From NCBI GenBank assembly GCA_026874595.1, contig CM049316.1, positions 75,313,676 to 75,377,675 on the forward strand: a stretch of 64,000 nucleotides of DNA. The letters are read 5' to 3'. Positions 12,664-23,637 of the stretch are shown piece by piece. This DNA comes from Sipunculus nudus (lineage: Eukaryota; Annelida; Sipuncula; Golfingiida; Sipunculidae). The translations under genes and the position numbers were made by a program. Position 1 is the first letter of the stretch. Each line of letters opens with the position of its first letter. Below the pieces are notes generated by a model that was not told the DNA's origin, ran no database searches, and worked only from the letters and a program-made list of their open reading frames with translations.

Positions 12664-15600
12664 GGTTCAGACAATGAGTAGTCAGACACTTGGTGGTCAG
12701 ACACTGGGTTTCAAGACACTGGGTTTTTATACACTGGGTGGTCAGACACTGGGTGGCAAGACACCGGGTGGTCATACATTGGATTATCAGACACTGGGTG
12801 GTCAGACACTGGGTGGTCAGCCACTGCGTGGCCAGCCACTCCGTGGTCCGACACTGGTTTGACAGACACTGGGTGGTCAGAAAAAATGGGAGGTCAGACA
12901 CTGGGTGGCCAACCACTCGGTGGTCAGTCACTCGGTTGTCACGCACTTAGTGGTCAGACACTGTGTGATCATACACTGGATTGTCAGACACTGAGTGGTC
13001 AGACACTGGGTGGCCAACCACTCCGTGGTCAGACACTGGTTTTACACGCACTGGAAGGTCAGACAATAGGGAGGCCAGATGCTGTGTGGCCAACCACTCG
13101 ATGGTCAGCCGCTGGGTGGCCAACCTCTCGGTGGTCAGACACTGGTCGGACAGACACTGAGTGGTCAGACACTGTGTGGTCAGACACTTGGTAATCAGAC
13201 ACTAGGTGGTCAGACACTGAGTGGTCAGCCACTAGGTATTCAGACACTGGGTGGTCAAACACTGGGTGGCAAGACACTGGGTAGTCAGACATTGGGTGGT
13301 CAAACACTGTGTTCAGCCGTTGTGTGGTCACACATTGGGTCTGAGGGATTCTGAGGGGTCAGGTACTGGGACGTCTGAACACTCTGCGTTCAGACATTGG
13401 GTTGTCATACAATGGATTGTCAGACACTGGGTGGTTAGACATTGGGTGGTCAGACACTGTGTCGTCATACACTGGGTGGTCAGACACTGTGGGTTCAGAC
13501 AATCGGTGGTCACTTGGCGGTCAGACACTGGGTAGAAAGACAATGGGGAAGTCAGACACTTGGTGTCAAGACACTGGGTGGTCATACACTGGGTTATAAG
13601 ACACTGGGTGGCCATGCAATCCGTGGTCAGACACTGGGTGGCCAACCACTCCGTGGTCCGACACTGGTTTGACAGACACTGGGAGGTCAGAAAATGGAGA
13701 GGCCAGATACTGTGTGGCCAACCACTGGATGGTCAGCCACTGGGTGGCCAACCTCTCGGTGGTCAGACACTGGTCGGACAGACATTGAGTGGTCAGACAC
13801 TGTGTGGTCAGACACTTGGTAATCAGACACTAGGTGGTCAGACACTGAGTGGTCAGCCACTGGGTATTCAGACACTGGGTGGTCAAACACTGGGTGGGAA
13901 GACACTGGGTAAACATACATTGGATGGTCAAACACTGTGTTCAGCCGTCGTGTGGTCACACATTGTGTCTGTAGGGTTCTGAGGGGTCAGGCATTGGGTC
14001 GTCTGAACATAGCTGGGTGGCCTGACACATGATGGCCAGACACTGGATGGTCAGACACTGGGTCGTCATACACTGGATGGTTAGACACTGGGTGGTCAGG
14101 CACTGGGTGGCCAGACACTGGGTGGTCAGACACTGTGTGATCCGACACTGGGCTGTCAGACACTGTGTGATCCGACACTGGGTGGTCAGACACTGGGTGG
14201 CAAGACACTGGGTGGTAAGACACTGGGTGGTCAGACACTGGGTAGTAAGACACTTGGGAGGTCAGACACTTGGTGGCCAACCACTCCGTAGTCAAACACT
14301 GGGTGGTAAGACACTGGGTAGTTAGACACTTTGTGGTCTGACAATGGGTGGCAAGATACTGGGTGGTCAGACACTGGGTATAAGACATTGGGTAGTAAGG
14401 CCCTGAATGGCAAGTCACTGGTTGGCAAGACACTGGGTGGTTAGACACCGTGTGGTCAGACACTGGGGGGTCAAAAACTGTGTGGTCAGACACTGTGTGG
14501 TGAAACACTGGGTGGTCAGACACTTGGTGGTCAAACACTGGTTGGGAGACACTGGGTGGTCAGACACTGAGTGGTCAGACACTGGGTGACCAAACACTAT
14601 GTTCAGGCGTTGTGTGGTCACACATTCTGTGGTCAAGCTCTGACGGGTCAGACACTAGGACGTCTGAACACTGTGCGGTCAGACACTGGGTTGTCATACA
14701 CTGGATTGTCATACACTGGATGGTCATACACTGTGTGGTCACACACTGGATTGTCAGCCCCTTGGTGGTCAGACATTGGGTGGTCAGACACTGTGTCGTC
14801 ATACACTGGGTGGTCAGACACTGTGGGTTCAGACAATGAGTAGTCAGACACTTGGTGGTCAGACACTGGGTTTCAAGACACTGGGTTTTTATACACTGGG
14901 TGGTCAGACACTGGGTGGCAAGACACCGGGTGGTCATACATTGGATTATCAGACACTGGGTGGTCAGACACTGGGTGGTCAGCCACTGCGTGGCCAGCCA
15001 CTCCGTGGTCCGACACTGGTTTGACAGACACTGGGTGGTCAGAAAAAATGGGAGGTCAGACACTGGGTGGCCAACCACTCGGTGGTCAGTCACTCGGTTG
15101 TCACGCACTTAGTGGTCAGACACTGTGTGATCATACACTGGATTGTCAGACACTGAGTGGTCAGACACTGGGTGGCCAACCACTCCGTGGTCAGACACTG
15201 GTTTTACACGCACTGGAAGGTCAGACAATAGGGAGGCCAGATGCTGTGTGGCCAACCACTCGATGGTCAGCCGCTGGGTGGCCAACCTCTCGGTGGTCAG
15301 ACACTGGTCGGACAGACACTGAGTGGTCAGACACTGTGTGGTCAGACACTTGGTAATCAGACACTAGGTGGTCAGACACTGAGTGGTCAGCCACTAGGTA
15401 TTCAGACACTGGGTGGTCAAACACTGGGTGGCAAGACACTGGGTAGTCAGACATTGGGTGGTCAAACACTGTGTTCAGCCGTTGTGTGGTCACACATTGG
15501 GTCTGAGGGATTCTGAGGGGTCAGGTACTGGGACGTCTGAACACTCTGCGTTCAGACATTGGGTTGTCATACAATGGATTGTCAGACACTGGGTGGTTAG

Positions 15601-16959
15601 ACATTGGGTGGTCAGACACTGTGTCGTCATACACTGGGTGGTCAGACACTGTGGGTTCAGACAATCGGTGGTCACTTGGCGGTCAGACACTGGGTAGAAA
15701 GACAATGGGGAAGTCAGACACTTGGTGTCAAGACACTGGGTGGTCATACACTGGGTTATAAGACACTGGGTGGCCATGCAATCCGTGGTCAGACACTGGG
15801 TGGCCAACCACTCCGTGGTCCGACACTGGTTTGACAGACACTGGGAGGTCAGAAAATGGAGAGGCCAGATACTGTGTGGCCAACCACTGGATGGTCAGCC
15901 ACTGGGTGGCCAACCTCTCGGTGGTCAGACACTGGTCGGACAGATATTGAGTGGTCAGACACTGTGTGGTCAGACACTTGGTAATCAGACACTAGGTGGT
16001 CAGACACTGAGTGGTCAGCCACTGGGTATTCAGACACTGGGTGGTCAAACACTGGGTGGGAAGACACTGGGTAAACATACATTGGATGGTCAAACACTGT
16101 GTTCAGCCGTCGTGTGGTCACACATTGTGTCTGTAGGGTTCTGAGGGGTCAGGCATTGGGTCGTCTGAACATAGCTGGGTGGCCTGACACATGATGGCCA
16201 GACACTGGATGGTCAGACACTGGGTCGTCATACACTGGATGGTTAGACACTGGGTGGTCAGGCACTGGGTGGCCAGACACTGGGTGGTCAGACACTGTGT
16301 GATCCGACACTGGGCTGTCAGACACTGTGTGATCCGACACTGGGTGGTCAGACACTGGGTGGCAAGACACTGGGTGGTAAGACACTGGGTGGTCAGACAC
16401 TGGGTAGTAAGACACTTGGGAGGTCAGACACTTGGTGGCCAACCACTCCGTAGTCAAACACTGGGTGGTAAGACACTGGGTAGTTAGACACTTTGTGGTC
16501 TGACAATGGGTGGCAAGATACTGGGTGGTCAGACACTGGGTATAAGACATTGGGTAGTAAGGCCCTGAATGGCAAGTCACTGGTTGGCAAGACACTGGGT
16601 GGTTAGACACCGTGTGGTCAGACACTGGGGGGTCAAAAACTGTGTGGTCAGACACTGTGTGGTGAAACACTGGGTGGTCAGACACTTGGTGGTCAAACAC
16701 TGGTTGGGAGACACTGGGTGGTCAGACACTGAGTGGTCAGACACTGGGTGACCAAACACTATGTTCAGGCGTTGTGTGGTCACACATTCTGTGGTCAAGC
16801 TCTGACGGGTCAGACACTAGGACGTCTGAACACTGTGCGGTCAGACACTGGGTTGTCATACACTGGATTGTCATACACTGGGTGGTCATACACTGTGTGG
16901 TCATACACTGGATTGTCAGCCCCTTGGTGGTCAGACATTGGGTGGTCAGACACTGTGTC
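12636..16959. repeat. 2162-bp higher-order repeat, two tandem near-identical copies
   Basis: Bases 12636-14797 are followed directly by 14798-16959 with every landmark displaced by 2162 bp. By reading I noticed only about four substitutions (for example GACATTGAG to GATATTGAG near 13783/15945, and GGATGGTCATACACT to GGGTGGTCATACACT near 14717/16879). A partial third copy continues for about 70 bp to near 17028. Each copy contains three variant modules and about 140 monomers. Confidence 0.92.
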
Positions 16960-17149
16960 GTCATACACTGTGTGGTCAGACACTGTGGGTTCAGACAATG
17001 AGTAGTCAGACACTTGGTGGTCAGACACTGAGTGATCAGACACTGGATGGTGAGACACTTGGTGGCAAGACACTGGGTGGTCATACACTGGGTTATCAGA
17101 CACTGGGTGGTCAGACACTGTGCGTTCAGACACTGGGTGGTCAGAAGCT

Positions 17150-18695
17150 GGGTGGCCAGACACTCGGTGGTCAGACACTGGTTGGTCAGACAATTGGGAG
17201 GTCAGACACTGTGTGGTCAGACACTGCGTTGTCAGATACTGGGTGGTCAGACACTAGGTGGTCAAACACTGTGTAGTAAGACACTGTGTGGTCAGACACA
17301 GGGTGGCCAGACACTGAGTGGTCAGACACTGCGTTGTCAGATACTGGGTGGTCAGACACTAGGTGGTCAAACACTGTGTAGTAAGACACTGTGTGGTCAG
17401 ACACAGGGTGGCCAGACACTGAGTGGTCAGACACTGGGTGGTCAGACATTGAGTGGTCACACACTATGTGGCCATGCACTCCATGGTCAGACACTGGTTT
17501 GACAGACACTGGGTGGTCAGAAAATTGGGAGGTCAGACACTGGGTGGCCAACCACTCGGTGGTCAGACACTGTTTGGCCAACCACTCTGTGGTCAGACAC
17601 TGTATGGTTAGACACTGGGTGGTCAGACACTCGGAGGTCAGACACTGGGTGCAAGACACTTGATAGGCAGGCACTAGATGGCAAGACACTGGTTGGCAAG
17701 ACAGTGGGTTGTCAAACACTGTGTTCAGGCGTTGTGTAGTCACTCATTGTGTGGTCAGTCTCTGAGGGGTCAGGTACTGGGACATCTGAACACTGTGCGA
17801 TCAGACAATGGGTTGTCATACACTGGATTGTCAGCCATGGGATGGTTAGACATTTGGTGGTCAGACACTGTGTCGTCATACATTGGGTAGTCAGACACTG
17901 TGGGTTCGGACAATGGGTGGTCCGACACTTTGCGGTCGGACACTGGGTAGAAAGACAATTGGGAAGTCAGACACTGGGTGTCCAACCACTCGGTGGTCAA
18001 ACACTGGGTGTTAAGACACTGGGTAGTTAGACACTTTGTGGTCTGACACTGGGTGGCAAGATACTGGGTGGTCAGACACTAGGTATAAGACATTAGGTAG
18101 TCAGGGACTGGATGGCAAGACACTGGTTGGCAAGACAGTGGGTGGTCAGACACTGTGTGGTCAGACACTGGGGGGTCAAAAACTGTGTGGTCAGACACTG
18201 TGTGGTGAAACACTGGGTGGTCAGACACTTGGTGGTCAGACACTCGGTGGGAGACACTGGGTGGTCAGACACTGCGTGGTCAGACACTGGATTGTCAGAC
18301 ACACTGTGGTCAGACACTAGGTGGTCAGCCACTGGATTGTCAGACACAGTGTGGTCAGACACTGGGTGGTCAGACTCTGGGTGACCAAACACTGTGTTCA
18401 GGCGTTGTGTGGTCTCACATTGTGTGGTCAGTCTCTGAGGGGTCAAGCACTGGGACGTCTGAACACTGTGCGGTCAGACACTGGGTTGTCATACACTGGA
18501 TTGTCATACACTGGGTGGTCATACACTGGGTGACCAAACACTGTGTTCAGGCGTTGTGTGGTCTCACATTGTTTGGTCAGTCTCTGAGGGGTCAGGCACA
18601 GGGACGTCTGAACACTGTGCGGTCAGACACTGGGTTGTCATACACTGGATTGTCATACACTGGATGGTCATACACTGTGTGGTCACACACTGGAT
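17150..18695. repeat. Higher-order block I, copy 2, with internal duplication
   Basis: This corresponds to 11041-12515. Near 17220-17400 a segment of about 110 bp is repeated twice, which is not so in copy 1. At 18695 the sequence switches precisely from following block I (offset 6180) to following the 2162-bp repeat (offset 3944). Confidence 0.85.
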
Positions 18696-19553
18696 TGTCA
18701 GCCCCTTGGTGGTCAGACATTGGGTGGTCAGACACTGTGTCGTCATACACTGGGTGGTCAGACACTGTGGGTTCAGACAATGAGTAGTCAGACACTTGGT
18801 GGTCAGACACTGGGTTTCAAGACACTGGGTTTTTATACACTGGGTGGTCAGACACTGGGTGGCAAGACACCGGGTGGTCATACATTGGATTATCAGACAC
18901 TGGGTGGTCAGACACTGGGTGGTCAGCCACTGCGTGGCCAGCCACTCCGTGGTCCGACACTGGTTTGACAGACACTGGGTGGTCAGAAAAAAATGGGAGG
19001 TCAGACACTGGGTAGCCAACCACTCGGTGGTCAGTCACTCGGTTGTCACGCACTTAGTGGTCAGACACTGTGTGATCATACACTGGATTGTCAGACACTG
19101 AGTGGTCAGACACTGGGTGGCCAACCACTCCGTGGTCAGACACTGGTTTGACACGCACTGGAAGGTCAGACAATAGGGAGGCCAGATGCTGTGTGGCCAA
19201 CCACTCGATGGTCAGCCGCTGGGTGGCCAACCTCTCGGTGGTCAGACACTGGTCGGACAGACACTGAGTGGTCAGACACTGTGTGGTCAGACACTTGGTA
19301 ATCAGACACTAGGTGGTCAGACACTGAGTGGTCAGCCACTGGGTATTCAGACACTGGGTGGTCAAACACTGGGTGGCAAGACACTGGGTAGACAGACATT
19401 GGGTGGTCAAACACTGTGTTCAGCCGTTGTGTGGTCACACATTGGGTCTGAGGGATTCTGAGGGGTCAGGTACTGGGACGTCTGAACACTCTGCGTTCAG
19501 ACATTGGGTTGTCATACAATGGATTGTCAGACACTGGGTGGTTAGACATTGGG
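18695..19553. repeat. Partial third copy of the 2162-bp repeat
   Basis: Bases from 18695 match 14751 onward at offset 3944, becoming 3945 after a one-base expansion of an A-run near 18988. The match continues to about 19553, where the copy is interrupted by the 436-bp duplication. Confidence 0.85.
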
Positions 19554-19989
19554 TGGCCAACCACTCCGTGGTCAGACACTGGTTTGACACGCACTGGAAG
19601 GTCAGACAATAGGGAGGCCAGATGCTGTGTGGCCAACCACTCGATGGTCAGCCGCTGGGTGGCCAACCTCTCGGTGGTCAGACACTGGTCTGACAGACAC
19701 TGAGTGGTCAGACACTGTGTGGTCAGACACTTGGTAATCAGACACTAGGTGGTCAGACACTGAGTGGTCAGCCACTAAGTATTCAGACACTGGGTGGTCA
19801 AACACTGGGTGGCAAGACACTGGGTAGACAGACATTGGGTGGTCAAACACTGTGTTCAGCCGTTGTGTGGTCACACATTGGGTCTGAGGGATTCTGAGGG
19901 GTCAGGTACTGGGACGTTTGAACACTCTGCGTTCAGACATTGGGTTGTCATACAATGGATTGTCAGACACTGGGTGGTTAGACATTGGG
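19115..19989. repeat. 436-bp tandem duplication inside the array
   Basis: Bases 19115-19553 recur at 19551-19989, displaced by 436 bp, with a few substitutions (GACGTCTG versus GACGTTTG near 19478/19914). Confidence 0.85.
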
Positions 19990-20415
19990 TGGTCAGACAC
20001 TGTGTCGTCATACACTGGGTGGTCAGACACTGTGGGTTCAGACAATGGGTGGTCACTTGGCGGTCAGACACTGGGTAGTAAGACAATGGGGAAGTCAGAC
20101 ACTTGGTGTCAAGACACTGGGTGGTCATACACTGGGTTATAAGACACTGGGTGGCCATGCACTCCGTGGTCAGACACTGGGTGGCCAACCACTCCGTGGT
20201 CCGACACTGGTTTGACAGACACTGAGTGGTCAGAAAATGGAGAGGCCAGATACTGTGTGGCCAACCACTGGATGGTCAGCCACTGGGTGGCCAACCTCTC
20301 GGTGGTCAGACACTGGTCGGACAGATATTGAGTGGTCAGACACTGTGTGGTCAGACACTGGGGGGTCAAAAACTGTGTGGTCAGACACTGAGTGGTCAGC
20401 CACTGGGTATTCAGA

Positions 20416-20927
20416 CACTGGGTGGTCAAACACTGGGTGGGAAGACACTGGGTAAACATACATTGGATGGTCAAACACTGTGTTCAGCCGTTGTGTGGTC
20501 ACACATTGTGTCTGTAGGGTTCTGAGGGGTCAGGCATTGGGTCGTCTGAACATAGCTGGGTGGCCTGACACATGATGGCCAGACACTGGATGGTCAGACA
20601 CTGGGTCGTCATACACTGGATGGTTAGACACTGGGTGGTCAGGCACTGGGTGGCCAGACACTGGGTGGTCAAACACTGGGTGGGAAGACACTGGGTAAAC
20701 ATACATTGGATGGTCAAACACTGTGTTCTGCCGTCGTGTGGTCACACATTGTGTCTGTAGGGTTCTGAGGGGTCAGGCATTGGGTCGTCTGAACATAGCT
20801 GGGTGGCCTGACACATGATGGCCAGACACTGGATGGTCAGACACTGGGTCGTCATACACTGGATGGTTAGACACTGGGTGGTCAGGCACTGGGTGGCCAG
20901 ACACTGGGTGGTCAGACACTGTGTGAT
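20416..20927. repeat. 243-bp tandem duplication inside the array
   Basis: The landmark TCTGAGGGGTCAGGCATTGG occurs at 20521 and 20764. The shared stretch spans about 20416-20684 and 20659-20927. The two copies differ at GTTCAGCCGTTG versus GTTCTGCCGTCG. Confidence 0.85.
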
Positions 20928-21629
20928 CCGACACTGGGTTGTCAGACACTGTGTGATCCGACACTGGGTGGTCAGACACTGGGTGGCAAGACACTGGGTG
21001 GTAAGACACTGGGTGGTCAGACACTGGGTAGTAAGACACTTGGGAGATCAGACACTTGGTGGCCAACCACTCCGTAGTCAAACACTGGGTGGTAAGACAC
21101 TGGGTAGTTAGACACTTTGTGGTCTGACAATGGGTGGCAAGATACTGGGTGGTCAGACACTGGGTATAAGACATTGGGTAGTAAGGCCCTGAATGGCAAG
21201 TCACTGGTTGGCAAGACACTGGGGGGTCAAAAACCGTGTGGTCAGACACTGGGGGGTCAAAAACTGTGTGGTCAGACACTGTGTGGTGAAACACTGGGTG
21301 GTCAGACACTTGGTGGTCAAACACTGGTTGGGAGACACTGGGTGGTCAGACACTGAGTGGTCAGACACTGGGTGACCAAACACTATGTTCAGGCGTTGTG
21401 TGGTCACACATTCTGTGGTCAAGCTCTGACGGGTCAGACACTAGGACGTCTGAACACTGTGCCGTCAGACACTGGGTTGTCATACACTGGATTGTCATAC
21501 ACTGGGTGGTCATACACTGTGTGGTCATACACTGGATTGTCAGCCCCTTGGTGGTCAGACATTGGGTGGTCAGACACTGTGTCGTCATACACTGTGTGGT
21601 CAGACACTGTGGGTTCAGACAATGAGTAG
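20767..21629. repeat. Another partial copy of the 2162-bp repeat
   Basis: Bases 20767-21629 match 16143-17005 at offset 4624. Small differences include duplicated GGGGGTCAAAAAC units near 21221-21265. Confidence 0.85.
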
Positions 21630-23027
21630 TCAGACACTTGGTGGTCAGACACTTGGTGGTCAGACACTGAGTGGTCAGACACTGGATGGTCAGACACTTG
21701 GTGGCAAGACACTGGGTGGTCATACACTGGGTTATCAGACACTGGGTGGTCAGACACTGGGTGGTCAGACACTGGGTGGTCAGACACTGTGTGGCCAACC
21801 ACTCCGTGGTCCGACACTGGTTCGACAGACACTGGGTGGTCAGAAAATGGGGAGGCCAGATACTGTGTGGCCAACCACTCGATGGTCAGCCACTGGGTGG
21901 CCAACCTCTCGGTGGTCAGACACTGGTTGAGCAGACACTGAGTGGTCAGACACTGTGTGGTCAGACACTTGGTAATCAGACACTAGGTGGTCAGACATTG
22001 AGTGGTCAGCCACTTGGTAATCAGACACTGAGTGGTCAAACACTGGAGGCAAGACACTGGGTAAACAGACATTGGGTGGTCAAACCCTGTGTTCAGCCGT
22101 TTTGTAGTCACACATTGAGTCTAAGGGGTTCTGAGGGGTCAGGCATTGGGTCGTCGGAACACAGTTTGGTGGTCTGACACATGGTGGCCAGACACTGGAC
22201 GGTCAGACACTGGGTTGTCATACACTGGATGGTTAGACACTGTGTGGCCAGACACTTGGTGGCAAGACACTGGGTGGCCAACCACTCCGTGGTCAGACAC
22301 TGGTTTGACACGCACTGGATGGTCAGATAATGGAGAGGCCAGATACTGTGTGGCCAACCACTCGATGGTCTGCCACTGGGTGGCCAACCTCTCTGTGGTC
22401 AGACACTGGTTGGACAGACACTGAGTGGTCAGACACTGTGTAGTCAGACACTTGGTAATCAGACCCTAGGTGGTCAGACACTGAGTGGTTCGACACTGGG
22501 GGGTCAGACACTGGGTGGACAGACAATGGGTGGTCAGACACTGGGTGGTCAGACACTGGGTGGTGAGACACTGGGTGGCAAGACATTAGGTGGTCAGACA
22601 CTGGGTGGTCAAATACTGAGTTCAAGCGTTGTGTGGTCACACATTGTCTGGTCAGGCTGTGAGGGGTCAGGAATTGGGTCGTCCGAACATGTGTGTTCAG
22701 ACATTAGTTGGTCTGACAGATGGTGGTCAGACACTGTGTGGTCAGACACTGGGTGGTCAGACACAGTATTGTCCGACCATTGGTGGTCAGACACTGGGTG
22801 GCCAACCACTGTGGTCAGGCGTTGTGTGGTCACACATTGTGTGGTCAGGCTCTAAGAGGTCAGGCACTGGGACGTCTGAACACTGTGCGGTCAGACACTG
22901 GGTTGTCATACACTGTATTGTCATACACTGGGTGGTCATACACGGTGTGGTCATACACTGGATTGTCAGCCCCTTGGTGGTCAGACATTGGGTGGTCAGT
23001 CACTCTGTCGTCATGCACTGGGTGGTC

Positions 23028-23637
23028 AGACACTGGGGGTTCAGACAATGAGTAGTCAGACACTGTGTGGTCAGACACTGGGTGGTCAGACACTGGGTGG
23101 CAAGACACTGGGTGGTCATACACTGGGTGTTCAGTAACCGGGTGGCCAACCTCTCCGTGGTATGACACTGGTTTGACAGACACTCGGTGGTCAGAAAATG
23201 GGGAGGTCAGACACTGGGTGGCCAACCTCCCGGTGGTCAGACTCTGGGTGGTCAGACACTGTGTGGTCCGACACTAGGTGGTCAGACACTGGGTGGACAG
23301 ACACAGGGTGGTCAGACACTGTGTGGTCCGACACTAGGTGGTCAGACACTGGGTGGACAGACACAGGGTGGTCAGATACTGGGGGTTCAGACAATGAGTA
23401 GTCAGACACTGTGTGGTCAGACACTGGGTGGTCAGACACTGGGTGGCAAGACACTGGGTGGTCATTCACTGGGTGTTCAGTAACCGGGTGGCCAACCTCT
23501 CCGTGGTACGACACTGGTTTGACAGACACTCGGTGGTCAGAAAATGGGGAGGTCAGACACTGGGTGGCCAACCTCCCGGTGGTCAGACTCTGGGTGGTCA
23601 GACACTGTGTGGTCCGACACTAGGTGGTCAGACACTG
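23028..23637. repeat. 346-bp tandem duplication inside the array
   Basis: Bases 23028-23291 recur at 23374-23637, offset 346. In the first copy a 60-bp piece (ACTGTGTGGTCCGACACTAG and following) is itself doubled. Confidence 0.85.
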
